Assembly (NCBI RefSeq): GCF_041928815.1
Contig: NZ_JBHFEI010000006.1
Location: 1-64,000 of the forward strand
Direction of reading: 5' to 3'
DNA: 64,000 bases
Source of the DNA: JBHFEI01 sp041928815
GTDB lineage: Bacteria > Pseudomonadota > Alphaproteobacteria > Rhizobiales > Rhizobiaceae
Shown here: positions 46,044-55,158 of the stretch, one piece after another
Layout of the letters: each line of letters starts with the position of its first letter
Position numbering within the stretch: the stretch's first letter is position 1
Notes under the pieces: generated by a model
What the model was told of the DNA's origin: nothing
What the model saw: only the letters and a program-made list of their open reading frames with translations
The model's database searches: none
Position numbers and translations under genes: made by a program

Positions 46044-47283
46044 ATGCGATTGGGATTGATAGCGATAAGCGAGCGCGATCTGCAGCTGATCAAAGTTTTG
46101 TCGAAGGTGGTCGCTGACCGTATGACTATGATAACGGCGGCACATTTGCTTGCCTTGAGTACGCGCCAGGTGCGTCGGTTGTTGACCCGGATGAGCATTG
46201 GTGGTGCCGCATCGATCCGCCACAAGGCGATCGGACGTCCGTCAAACAATCGGATCAGCGACGGCGTTCGGGATTACGCAGTGACGCTGGTCCAGGAAAG
46301 TTATGCAGACTTTGGCCCGACCCTAGCGTCTGAGATGCTGGCCGAGCGCGATAGATTGCGTGTGTCGCGCGAGACGTTGCGCCGTTGGATGATCGATTCC
46401 GGGATATGGTTGTAGCGCAAAAAACGCCGGACGTTTCATCAGCCATGGTTACGGCGCGAAGCTTATGGCGAGCTGGTGCAGATTGATGGCTCCGACCATC
46501 GCTGGTTCGAAGACCGTGGCGATCCCTGTTCGTTATTAGTGTTCATCGACGATGCGACCGGCAAGTTGATGCAATTGCGGTTTGTGCGATCGGAAAGTGC
46601 GTTTTCCTATTTTGAAGCTCTAGGGCTGTATTTGCGTGAGCACGGTGCCCCAATCGCGTTCTATTCAGACAAGCATTCGGTGTTCCGAGTGGCAAAGAAG
46701 GATGCCAAGGCCGGCCAGGCCATGACCCAGTTCGGGCGTGCGCTTTGCGAGTTAAACATCGAGATTCTCTGCGCAAATTCGAGCCAAGCAAAGGGTCGTG
46801 TCGAACGGATGAACCGGACATTGCAGGATCGATAACATGGAGGCTGTCAACGCGTTTCTGGCGAGTTCATGAGCCGGTATAATGCTCGATTTTCCATCGT
46901 TTTCATTTGAACGCAAGCGGATCATGCTGACGCAGACCGACGTGACGCGTGGTTTGGTTGGCCGCTATGTCGAGACCTACGCCTATGCGGATGGTCGCCT
47001 CGATGTGCGCTGGAAAGGATATTCCCTACCCTATACGGTGTTCGACAAGGACCAGCGGGTGACGCATGCGGCCATTACCGAGAACAAGCGGCTCGGTGAT
47101 ATTCTGGCTTACATCAAGGAGCGTCAGGACCAGCATGTGCCGCCGGTCGTCAAGACCAACAGCGAGAAGATCGGTTACCAGCCACGGAGTCGAAAGCCAG
47201 GACGGAGCACGGACTTCATGAACGATCCGGCGGTGATTGCCCGGCGCAAAAAGGCGCTGTTGGAGCAGCAAGCTGCGGAGTGA
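46044..47283 (+). pseudogene. Decayed ISNCY-type (IS1202-like) transposase
   Basis: Remnants of one DDE transposase are recognisable. An N-terminal HTH part (ALSTRQVRRLL; RPSNNRISDGVRDYA) ends at an in-frame TAG (46413). The catalytic core continues in the same frame (QIDGSDHRWFEDRG; FIDDATGKLMQLRF; AFYSDKH; CANSSQAKGRVERMNRTLQDR) to a TAA at 46833. After a deletion and frame change the C-terminal part follows (VGRYVETYAYADGRLDVRWKG; DKDQRVTHAAITENKRLG). The catalytic Asp and Glu positions are partly visible, but the gene cannot make an intact protein. No clear terminal repeats or target duplication are seen. Confidence 0.85.
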
Positions 47284-47403
47284 ACTGAAGGTCGAATAGC
47301 CTCAAGCTAAAGCCGAAGAGGTGTGTATACCACCCGCCCCGATCTGATCTTGCAAGCGGGATCAGCCACTCAGATCGGGGCTGGTCGGTGTGCCGTATGG
47401 CGA

Positions 47404-47455
47404 TCAGTCGGACATTTCTACTTTGCAAACCGGCGGACATTTCAACATCGCGGCC
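47404..47455. repeat. IS-end-like direct repeats
   Basis: TCGGACATTTCTACTTTGC is followed 5 nt later by GGCGGACATTTCAACATCG: two CGGACATTTC cores about 23 nt apart. Spaced repeats of this kind are seen at insertion-sequence ends. It lies between the two transposase remnants. Which element it came from cannot be decided. Confidence 0.4.
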
Positions 47456-47509
47456 ACATCCGCAGGATGCTTTGGCGAACTGGTTATTCATGGGACCAAG
47501 GCTTTTCCG

Positions 47510-47850
47510 CGGCTCGCCTTCTCAAGCACGGGCGCTTTCGTTCTATTCATGAGTCGGAGAAGGACCGAACGAGCGGACTGACGCAATTCGGAAGGGCGCT
47601 TTATGGGCGAAATTGACACCATCTGTGCCAACACCCCACAGGCCAAGGGCCGTGTGGAACGTGTCAACCAGATATTGCAGAATCGAGTCGTCAAGAAGAT
47701 CGGCTTCCCGGCATCGAAACGATCGAGGCCGCCAATGCCTATGCGCCTAAGTTCATTGCGGATTTCAACGCACGTTTGGACAAGCAGCCTCGTAATCCGA
47801 AGGACATGCACCGGCCCTTGACCGAATTGGAGCCCTATTCAGCTTTGACA
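47510..47850 (+). pseudogene. Second ISNCY-type transposase fragment
   Basis: This is a different, shorter relic. A trace of the SDKH region (47510-47550) is fused by deletion to LTQFGRALYG, then CANTPQAKGRVERVNQILQNRVVKKIG in a second frame, and finally ANAYAPKFIADFNARLDKQPRNPKDMHRPLTE in a third. At least two frameshifts and an internal deletion are present. It is not identical to the first remnant, so two separate insertions happened in this spot. Confidence 0.8.
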
Positions 47851-47982
47851 CGGATGGGAGATTGTCGCCTCGAACCGCAAAGCACCATCCCTGCCCCCGA
47901 AAACCGCGACGCCAAGCCGGCTCGCGGTTCGTTAAATCGACGATCACAGGCCGGTGTTACCCGGCCTGTGACGCCATCTCCG

Positions 47983-50900
47983 TCAGGCGAAGAGGACGAA
48001 GTCGCGGGCCGTGACGCTCTCGACGTCGGCGAGCGTGACGATGGCGATGCGGCCTCCCGCGGCCGCGCCGTTCTTGTCGATCGAGAAGAGGCCGGTATCA
48101 GTGTCGAACAGAAACACCGGGCCGGTCCCGCGGGCGACCGGAACGTCGTCGACGATCAGCGTCGTCCCGTCGCGCAGGATGAAGTCGTCATCGAGGTTGA
48201 AACCGTCGCGGGAGATGCGGATCTTGTCGCGTTCAGCGGCGCTGAAATCCGTGATCGTGTCGCCGCGGTCCGCGATGTTCTCGAAGACGAAGAAGTCCGT
48301 CCCGTCGCCGCCCGTCAGCGTGTCGCGGCCCTTGCCCCCGGTGATGATATCGCGGCCGTCGCCGCCGTCGATCTCGTCATTGCCGACCTCGCCGTTCAGG
48401 ATGTCCGCACCGCCGCGCCCTTCGAGCGTATCCGCGCCGCGACCGCCGAAGAACTGGTCTCGGAGATTGCCGCCGAAGGCGGAATCGGCGCCGGACGAGA
48501 ACTGGAACCGTTCGATGCTGACGAAGGTATCGCCTTCCGCCTGGCCGCTGTTGTCGTCCGGGCTCAGCCGGTCGAGCGTCACCACCTTGGTGTAGAAGAC
48601 GGTGTCGGTGCCCAGGCCGCCATTGATGCGGTCGGCACCATTGCTGCCGAGGATCGTGTCGTTGCCGCCGAGCCCGTTGATGATGTCGTCATCCGGGGTG
48701 CCCGCGATGCGCGGGTCGTTGCCGGGCGTGCCGAGGATGGGTTCGTCGACATTGGTCAGGCGCACGGTGATGTCGAGCGCGCCCGATGTCAGGCTGCCGT
48801 CGGTCGCGCGCACCTGCAGAGTCCGCGTCGCGCCCGCCTCGAAGTCGAGATTGGCGCCGTTGGCGACGACGAGCCGGTTTCCGCTGATCGCAAACAGCGA
48901 AGAGCCGCCGACGATCTCGAAGCCCGGCGCCGTCCCGTCCGGATCGACGGCCGAGAAGGTGCCGATCACGGTGCCGCCGGCGGAGTTTTCGGGGATCGGG
49001 TTGCCGGCGAAGCTCGGCGTTCCCGGCGCCTCGTTGACGTTGCCGATCTGCACCGTCACCGTCGTCGGGCCGGAGGAGGCGCCGGAAGAATCGATCGCCG
49101 AGACCTGGAAGGACCGGGTCGATCCCTGCTCGAAGTCGATATTGGCGTTCGGGTTGAGGATCAGCTGGTTGCCGGCGATCGAGAACAGCGCAAGCCCCGC
49201 GGCATCGAGCTGGAACGTCACGGGATTGCCGTCGGGATCAGCCGCTGCGAGCGTGCCCACGACCGTCCCTTGCGTCGCGTTTTCGGCAAGCGGACCGGCA
49301 TTCAGCACCGGCAGCGCCGGCGGCGCGTTGAGCAGTGTCGCGGCCGAGCGGGTCTGGTCGGCGAAGACGAAGGTCTCGACCTGCGTGACCGTGTCCGTGC
49401 CGTCGAAGTTGGCGCCGCGCAGATCGACGAGCTGAAAGCCGGCGCCGGCCACGGTGATCTGGTAGTCGGACTTGTTGCCGGAGAGAACCAGCGTGTCCGC
49501 ACCATTGCCGCCGTCGAAACTGTCGTTGCCGTTGCCGGCGATGAAGGTGTCGTTGCCGTCCCTGCCCTCGATCGTGTCGCGGCCGAGGCCGCCGTCGATG
49601 ACGTTGTCGCCGTTGTTGCCCCTCAGGACGTCGCCGCGGCGGCTGCCGATGATATTCTCGACCTCCGAGAATGTGTCACCCGCCGCATCGCCGGTGTTCG
49701 ATCCTGGGTTGAGCAGGTCGACGGTAACGCCGGTGACCGCGCCGGCCGCCGTGACGGCGGTGGAATAGGAGACCGTGTCGATGCCGAGGCCGCCGTTCAG
49801 CTGGTCGGCACCCGTGCCGCCCTCGAGGATGTCGTTGCCGTCGCCGCCGCTCAGCGTGTCGGCGCCGCCCCTGCCGAACAGGGTGTTGCTCTCGCCATTG
49901 CCGGTGATCACATTGGCGGAATCGGAACCGACGACGTTTTCGATGCTGATATAGGTGTCGCCCTGCGCGTCGCCGGTGTTGGCGGCATTGTTCTGCAGGT
50001 TGATGTTGCCGGTGCCGAAGCGGCGAAGCTCCACCGTGTCGATGCCCCCTCGCCCGTCGAACGTGTCGCCGGCGGCACCCGAGATGTTCAGGAACCGGTC
50101 GTCGAATTCGCCTCCGCGGATCTGGTCGGCAAAGACGGTGTCGATCGCCCAGATCGCCTCGACGCCGACGATCTGTGTTGTCAGCCCGTCGATGGTGACG
50201 AGCGTGGTCGGATCGACGCCATAATTGACGCCGCGGCCGACGAATTCGAAATCGATCACGGCCGTGTCGATGCCGGTTCCGCCGTCGATCAGCCGGTCCG
50301 CATCGAACCCCGTTCCGGCATAGATCGACTGCAGGCCGACCAGATAGCTTTCCGGCGCGTTTCCGGTGCGTTGGAAATGGCTGAAGAAATTGGTCGAAAC
50401 GATGAAGTCGTTGCCGTCGCCGCCGTTCAGCGTGTCGACGCCGGAGCCACCGAAGACGAAATCGTCGCCGCCGCCGCCGTCCAGCGTGTCGCTGCCGCCC
50501 TCGCCGTAAAGCCGGTCGTTGGCCGCGCCGCCGGTGATCTGGTCTCCGGTCGCGACATTGCTGCCGCGGACCCAGACCTGCTCGACACTGTCGAAATTGA
50601 TGTTCTCGCCCGGCAGGTTGAAGGTGGAGCCGCCGAGCGTGAACGTGACCGCGGTCGTGCGGTAGGAAAGGTCGAGCACGGCCGTGTCGAAGCCGTTGCC
50701 GCCCGAAATGCTGATATCGGCGACAGGCGTCGGGTTCGCGGCAATCGCCAGGCTCAGGGCATCGAACCATTCGTCGAGCAGGAACTGGCGGTCGCGCGGA
50801 TCCTGGATCTGCGCGGCACCGCCGACGAAGTTCGCCGTGCCGTAGTTGAAATAGGCGAGGTCGACGGCTTCCGACGAATAGATCAGCACGTCGTCGCCGT

Positions 50901-51096
50901 CCTCGCCGGCAAGCGTGTCCGCGCCGCTTTCGCCGATGAGGAAGTCGTCTCCCGCCCCGCCCCGCAGGATATCGTTCCCGCCGAAGCCGAAGTACACGTC
51001 CGTATTGGGCGAACCGAACAGGTTTTCCACCGTGTTCGCGCCGAATTGTATGTCAACACCTGTCGTGAATTGAACCAGCGTGAAAGCTTTGGCCAT
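47983..51096 (-). CDS. RTX calcium-binding protein with cadherin-like repeats
   Basis: This 1037-residue acidic secreted protein has many GGxGxDxL/I/F nonapeptide repeats that bind Ca2+. They lie at about residues 30-75, 185-230, 380-480, 485-540, 790-850 and 860-940. Two cadherin-like domains (about 590-785: GPLAENATQGTVVGTL; NPIPENSAGGTVIGTF) sit in the middle. The last 100 residues resemble the serralysin C-terminal (M10) end, with GTDFFVFENIADRGDTITDFS and a final hydrophobic DFVLFA. That is the uncleaved type I secretion signal. There is no signal peptide. No type I ABC/MFP/TolC genes are in the window. The protein is probably an adhesin or matrix protein. The gene abuts IS relics. Confidence 0.9.
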   Translation of the reverse strand: MAKAFTLVQFTTGVDIQFGANTVENLFGSPNTDVYFGFGGNDILRGGAGDDFLIGESGADTLAGEDGDDVLIYSSEAVDLAYFNYGTANFVGGAAQIQDPRDRQFLLDEWFDALSLAIAANPTPVADISISGGNGFDTAVLDLSYRTTAVTFTLGGSTFNLPGENINFDSVEQVWVRGSNVATGDQITGGAANDRLYGEGGSDTLDGGGGDDFVFGGSGVDTLNGGDGNDFIVSTNFFSHFQRTGNAPESYLVGLQSIYAGTGFDADRLIDGGTGIDTAVIDFEFVGRGVNYGVDPTTLVTIDGLTTQIVGVEAIWAIDTVFADQIRGGEFDDRFLNISGAAGDTFDGRGGIDTVELRRFGTGNINLQNNAANTGDAQGDTYISIENVVGSDSANVITGNGESNTLFGRGGADTLSGGDGNDILEGGTGADQLNGGLGIDTVSYSTAVTAAGAVTGVTVDLLNPGSNTGDAAGDTFSEVENIIGSRRGDVLRGNNGDNVIDGGLGRDTIEGRDGNDTFIAGNGNDSFDGGNGADTLVLSGNKSDYQITVAGAGFQLVDLRGANFDGTDTVTQVETFVFADQTRSAATLLNAPPALPVLNAGPLAENATQGTVVGTLAAADPDGNPVTFQLDAAGLALFSIAGNQLILNPNANIDFEQGSTRSFQVSAIDSSGASSGPTTVTVQIGNVNEAPGTPSFAGNPIPENSAGGTVIGTFSAVDPDGTAPGFEIVGGSSLFAISGNRLVVANGANLDFEAGATRTLQVRATDGSLTSGALDITVRLTNVDEPILGTPGNDPRIAGTPDDDIINGLGGNDTILGSNGADRINGGLGTDTVFYTKVVTLDRLSPDDNSGQAEGDTFVSIERFQFSSGADSAFGGNLRDQFFGGRGADTLEGRGGADILNGEVGNDEIDGGDGRDIITGGKGRDTLTGGDGTDFFVFENIADRGDTITDFSAAERDKIRISRDGFNLDDDFILRDGTTLIVDDVPVARGTGPVFLFDTDTGLFSIDKNGAAAGGRIAIVTLADVESVTARDFVLFA

Positions 51097-51276
51097 GATT
51101 TTCCACCCCATACAGACGCGAATTGAAGGACAAGACGTTTGGAGCCAGACGGCATGATGCACTGCAAGGCGATTTTTATTGCATTGCAATATGACATGAA
51201 TTTTAAAACATCGACTTAAATTAATTAATTCTTAGAATATACGCGATTTCGAATTTTTCAATCCGCTAACGTGCAG

Positions 51277-51358
51277 GCCCCCTAAAAAGGATCGCAGGCG
51301 TTTCTTCCCCGTCCGTGGCCGGGCGATGCTCCGGCGCCGGGTGCAATTTTTAGGAGGC
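51277..51358. repeat. 82-bp segment with near-perfect terminal inverted repeats
   Basis: The 12-bp ends match at 11 of 12 positions and enclose 58 bp of GC-rich sequence. It could be a miniature mobile element, a folded leader of the RTX gene or a regulatory site. No target-site duplication is obvious. Confidence 0.4.
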
Positions 51359-51373
51359 TGGACGACGAAACTC

Positions 51374-51402
51374 TGATCCGCCGTTACCGTATATGCGTAG
51401 AC
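51374..51402 (+). promoter_or_regulatory. ECF sigma (RpoE/ChrR-type) promoter of photolyase operon
   Basis: The -35 TGATCC (51374-51379) is followed after exactly 18 nt by TAGAC (51398-51402). The singlet-oxygen sigma factor of Rhodobacter is reported to use TGATCC-N18-TAAGA; the -35 and spacing match fully and the -10 partly. The same -35 and spacing occur before the chrR-like operon. Confidence 0.6.
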
Positions 51403-51433
51403 GGCACGACAGAAACGCCGACGGTCAGGACGC

Positions 51434-52879
51434 ATGAGATCAAGCACTTCCCCCGCCATCCTCTGGTTTCGCAAGGACCTCAGGCTTTGCGACAACGCCG
51501 CCCTGAGCCAGGCCTCGGCGGAAGGAAGGCCTGTCGTCGCGGTCTATATCCGCGAGCCGGCGGAGACCGGCAACGGTCCCCTCGGCGCGGCGCAGGCGTG
51601 GTGGCTGCATCATTCCCTGACGGCCCTTGCCGGGGCGCTGTCGAACAGAGGCAATGCGCTGATCCTGAGGTCGGGACCGGCGGCGAAGGTGATTGCGGAA
51701 CTGATCCGTGAAACCGGGGCGACAGAGGTCTGCTGGAACCGCCGCTACGATCCGCACGGGATCGCCGTCGACGGGCCGCTGAAGCAGGCACTGTCGCGCG
51801 ACGGCGTCACGGTCAGCAGCTTCTGCGGGCAGCTCCTCCACGAACCCTCGGTGCTCAAGACCGGATCGGGTGGCCCCTACAAGGTCTACTCGCCCTTCTG
51901 GCGCGCGCTTGCCGCCGGCGAGGAGCCGCCGACGCCTTTCGATCCGCCCCGGCGCATCGCGGCGCCCGAGTCGCTGCCGCCCTCCGAGACGCTTTCCGAC
52001 TGGACGCTGCTGCCGAAAAAGCCGGACTGGGCGAAGGGTTTTTCGGATCTCTGGTGCCCCGGCGAGACGGGCGCGCTCGCGAGGCTCGCCGCCTTCGTCG
52101 ACGACGGGCTCGACGGTTATGCGACCCGGCGCGATCTTCCGGGGGCGGACGGCACATCGATGCTGTCGCCGCATCTCGCCCTGGGTGAAATATCCCCTGC
52201 CCGGCTGTGGCACGCCGTATCGGCGCGTTCAGACGTCGCCGAGAATGACAGGCTCGTCTTTCGCAAGGAAGTCGTCTGGCGGGACTTTTCCTACCACCTG
52301 CTGTTCCACAATCCCGACATGGCCCGGCGGAACCTCGATGACCGCTTCGATGCATTTCCGTGGATTTCGGACGGCGCGAAACTGAAGCGCTGGCAAATGG
52401 GCCGGACCGGATACCCGATCGTCGACGCCGGCATGCGCCAGCTCTGGACGACCGGCTATATGCACAATCGTGTGCGCATGATCGCGGCCTCCTTCCTGAT
52501 CAAGGATCTGATGATTGACTGGCGGCAGGGCGAGGCCTGGTTTCGCGACACCCTCGTCGACGCCGACCCCGCCTCGAATGCGGCCAGCTGGCAGTGGGTC
52601 GCCGGCTGCGGCGCCGACGCAGCGCCGTTTTTCCGCGTCTTCAACCCGATCCTTCAGGGCGAGAAATTCGATCCGGACGGCAGCTATGTGAAGACCCATG
52701 TCCCGGAACTGGCGAAGCTTCCGCCAAAATACCTGCACCGTCCTTTCGAGGCACCGAAACCGGTGCTGGAGGCGGCGGGCATCGTGCTCGGGGATACCTA
52801 TCCGAGGCCCGTGGTCGATCATTTCGAGGCGCGTGACCGCGCGCTCGCCGCCTATCAAGCCGTCAAGGATGCCGCATGA
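51434..52879 (+). CDS. phrA: Deoxyribodipyrimidine photolyase (class I, CPD)
   Basis: This 481-residue flavoprotein uses light to split cyclobutane pyrimidine dimers. The N-terminal antenna domain opens ILWFRKDLRLCDN. The FAD-binding C-terminal domain contains GYPIVDAGMRQLWTTGYMHNRVRM and DADPASNAASWQWVAGCGADA, with the Trp-rich electron-transfer path. Length is standard. It leads an operon with an FAD oxidoreductase (4-bp overlap), DUF1365 and a cyclopropane-synthase-like gene, behind an ECF-type promoter. That suggests induction by photo-oxidative stress. Confidence 0.95.
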   Translation: MRSSTSPAILWFRKDLRLCDNAALSQASAEGRPVVAVYIREPAETGNGPLGAAQAWWLHHSLTALAGALSNRGNALILRSGPAAKVIAELIRETGATEVCWNRRYDPHGIAVDGPLKQALSRDGVTVSSFCGQLLHEPSVLKTGSGGPYKVYSPFWRALAAGEEPPTPFDPPRRIAAPESLPPSETLSDWTLLPKKPDWAKGFSDLWCPGETGALARLAAFVDDGLDGYATRRDLPGADGTSMLSPHLALGEISPARLWHAVSARSDVAENDRLVFRKEVVWRDFSYHLLFHNPDMARRNLDDRFDAFPWISDGAKLKRWQMGRTGYPIVDAGMRQLWTTGYMHNRVRMIAASFLIKDLMIDWRQGEAWFRDTLVDADPASNAASWQWVAGCGADAAPFFRVFNPILQGEKFDPDGSYVKTHVPELAKLPPKYLHRPFEAPKPVLEAAGIVLGDTYPRPVVDHFEARDRALAAYQAVKDAA

Positions 52880-54216
52880 ACGCTCCCGTTCTACTTCGTC
52901 CCGCCACCTTCGCCCCGCGCCGGCTCAGGATCGCGGTGATCGGCTCGGGCATATCCGGCAGTGCCGCCGCCTGGGCGCTGGATCCTGTCCATGACGTTAC
53001 TTTGTTCGAGAAGGATGCGCGTCCGGGCGGCCATACCGCGACCGTCGACGTCGATTATGACGGCTGCCGCATCGCCGTCGATACCGGGTTCATCGTCTAT
53101 AACGAGACCAACTATCCGAACCTGACCGCGCTCTTTGCCGAACTCGGCATCGCCACCCATGCCAGCAATATGAGCTTCTCGCTGTCGCTCGACGGTGGCG
53201 TGATGGAGTGGAGCGGCGATACGCTGTCGACCATCTTCGCGCAGAAGCGCAACCTGCTGCGCCCGTCCTTCCTGTGGATGCTGCGCGAGATCCTGCGCTT
53301 CAACCGGCTCTGCCTTTCCGACCGGGATGCCGGGCTGCTGGGCAGCCTGTCGATCGGCGACTACCTGCTGATGCGCCGGTTTTCGCCCGGCTTCACGCAG
53401 AACTACCTGATCCCTATGGCGGCAGCGATCTGGTCGATGAGCGTCAGCCGGATGATGGAGTTTCCGGCCGAACACTTCGTCAATTTCTTCGACAATCACC
53501 GGCTCGTCCATCGCACGCCCCATCCCTGGCGGACCGTGACGGGCGGCGCGCGCACCTATCTCGACCGGCTGCTGCGGCCGCTCGGGCGGAAGGTCCGGCT
53601 CGGCTGCCCGGTCAGGGCGGTGCGGCGCGATCCGCTCGGCGTGATCCTCAGCCTGCCGGACGGCACGGAAGAACGCTTCGACAAGGTCGTCTTCGCCGCC
53701 CACAGCGACCAGACGCTCGCCATGCTTTCGGATGCGACGCCGGCTGAACGGCAGGCGCTTTCGACCGTGCCCTACCAGCCGAACCGCGTGATCCTCCATC
53801 GCGATCCGGGCCTGATGCCGAAGCGGCGCAAGGTCTGGGCCTCCTGGAACTATCTCCGCTCCAGCCGCGACGACGGCGAGCAGAACGTCGCGGTCACCTA
53901 CTGGATGAACCGGCTTCAGGGCATCGATCCCGCCTTCCCGCTCTTCGTCACGCTCAACCCGGAGCGCGAGCCGCGCGACGACCGCGTCTTTGCCGAATTC
54001 CGCTACGATCATCCGCAGTTCGACGGCGGCTCGATGGCATCGCGCGGCCTGCTGGCGTCGCTCCAGGGCGTAAACCACGCCTATTTCGCCGGTGCCTGGA
54101 CCGGCTATGGCTTCCACGAGGACGGGCTGACCTCGGGGCTCGCGGCGGCCGAGGCTCTCGGCGGCGTCATTCCCTGGCGCAGCCGCCTTCCCGTCTTCGC
54201 CGAGGCGGCCGAATGA
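52876..54216 (+). CDS. FAD-dependent oxidoreductase (amine oxidase-like)
   Basis: This 446-residue flavoprotein has the dinucleotide-binding motif VIGSGISGSAAAWAL near the N-terminus, followed by FEKDARPGGHTATV. The C-terminal HAYFAGAWTGYGFHEDGLTSG is the second FAD contact. Members next to cyclopropane-synthase and DUF1365 genes are widespread, and in Rhodobacter the related cluster contributes to the singlet-oxygen response and unusual fatty acids. The exact reaction is unknown. It overlaps the photolyase stop and the DUF1365 start by 4 bp each. Confidence 0.92.
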   Translation: MNAPVLLRPATFAPRRLRIAVIGSGISGSAAAWALDPVHDVTLFEKDARPGGHTATVDVDYDGCRIAVDTGFIVYNETNYPNLTALFAELGIATHASNMSFSLSLDGGVMEWSGDTLSTIFAQKRNLLRPSFLWMLREILRFNRLCLSDRDAGLLGSLSIGDYLLMRRFSPGFTQNYLIPMAAAIWSMSVSRMMEFPAEHFVNFFDNHRLVHRTPHPWRTVTGGARTYLDRLLRPLGRKVRLGCPVRAVRRDPLGVILSLPDGTEERFDKVVFAAHSDQTLAMLSDATPAERQALSTVPYQPNRVILHRDPGLMPKRRKVWASWNYLRSSRDDGEQNVAVTYWMNRLQGIDPAFPLFVTLNPEREPRDDRVFAEFRYDHPQFDGGSMASRGLLASLQGVNHAYFAGAWTGYGFHEDGLTSGLAAAEALGGVIPWRSRLPVFAEAAE

Positions 54217-55109
54217 CGAAAACCGCGCCCGGAGCGGACATGGCGCGAAACGGCGCGCCTCCCGGCGCGGCGGCAGTCCTTTTCGATGGCATCGTGATGC
54301 ACCAGCGGATGAAACCGGTCGGCCACCGCTTCCGCTACACCGTCTTTTCCCTGATGGTCGATATCGACCGCCTGGATGAAGCCGACCGCGCAAGCCGGCT
54401 TTTTTCGGTCAACCGCAACAATCTCATCGCTTTCTTCGAGACCGATCACACGCAGGGTCGGGCGCCCACCCTTCGCGCCCATGCGGACGCGCTGCTCGCC
54501 GAGGCCGGCATCGTCGATCCGGCGGCCCGTATCCTGCTCGTCTGCTATCCGCGGATTGCCGGATGGGTGTTCAATCCCCTCGCCGTATACCATGCCTATG
54601 ACGCCCAAGGTTTGCTTCTGGCGATGATCTACGAGGTGCGCAACACTTTCGGGGAGCGCCACACCTATGTCTGTCCGGTCGTTCGCGGCGAATTGCGGCC
54701 ATCGGGACTGCGCCAGACCTGCGCCAAGATCTTCCACGTGTCGCCCTTCATCGACATGGAGATGACCTACCATTTTCGCATGCTGCCGCCCGGCCGCGAG
54801 ATCCGCTGGCGCATCCTCGAGACCGACCGCGAGGGACCGCTTCTCGCCGCCGCCTTTTCGGCGGTCGCGCGCCCTCTTTCGACCGGCACCATCCTGCGCC
54901 TCGTCGCGCGCATCCCGCACCTGACGTTGAAGATCGTCGCCGGCATCCACTGGGAGGCGTTGAAGATCTGGGTAAAGGGTGTTGCCTATCGGCCGCGTCC
55001 TGAACAAGGCCCGCCGACAAGCGTCTGGCGCGGGGGAAGAAGAGGCGAAATTCCGTGCGGGAACGAATCCTTGCGGGGCGATTTGAATATTGGCGAAGCC
55101 GCGGAATGA
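54213..55109 (+). CDS. DUF1365 family protein
   Basis: This 298-residue protein matches DUF1365. Landmarks are HQRMKPVGHRFRYTVFSLMVDIDRL at the start, NPLAVYHAYD and EVRNTFGERHTY, then KIFHVSPFIDMEMTYHFR. The biochemical role is unknown, but its genes almost always sit with cyclopropane-fatty-acid-synthase-like methyltransferases and FAD oxidoreductases, implying a role in modifying membrane lipids. It overlaps the oxidoreductase stop by 4 bp. Confidence 0.94.
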   Translation: MTKTAPGADMARNGAPPGAAAVLFDGIVMHQRMKPVGHRFRYTVFSLMVDIDRLDEADRASRLFSVNRNNLIAFFETDHTQGRAPTLRAHADALLAEAGIVDPAARILLVCYPRIAGWVFNPLAVYHAYDAQGLLLAMIYEVRNTFGERHTYVCPVVRGELRPSGLRQTCAKIFHVSPFIDMEMTYHFRMLPPGREIRWRILETDREGPLLAAAFSAVARPLSTGTILRLVARIPHLTLKIVAGIHWEALKIWVKGVAYRPRPEQGPPTSVWRGGRRGEIPCGNESLRGDLNIGEAAE

Positions 55110-55158
55110 CGTTATCGTTCCGTTGCGTGAGGCAATGATTGCTTGAGGGTGGAGCCTG

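Larger units (their letters stand above)
51097..51433. other. Divergent promoter region of RTX gene and photolyase operon
   Basis: This 337-bp gap contains an AT-rich stretch (51160-51260) next to the RTX start. It also holds a 12-bp inverted repeat with one mismatch (GCCCCCTAAAAA at 51277-51288, TTTTTAGGAGGC at 51347-51358) and the ECF-type promoter of the photolyase operon. No gene is supported. Confidence 0.7.

Noticed and set aside
47983..51096. Short regularly repeated sequences suggesting a CRISPR array or tandem repeat
   Set aside because: The period and sequence follow RTX nonapeptide codons and lie in an open frame; there are no constant repeats with unique spacers.
47776..51126. 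An 1116-codon open frame antisense to the RTX gene
   Set aside because: It is the mirror of a GC-rich repetitive coding sequence; the encoded protein is Asp/Arg/Ala/Val-rich without any domain, while the minus-strand frame has clear RTX and cadherin motifs.
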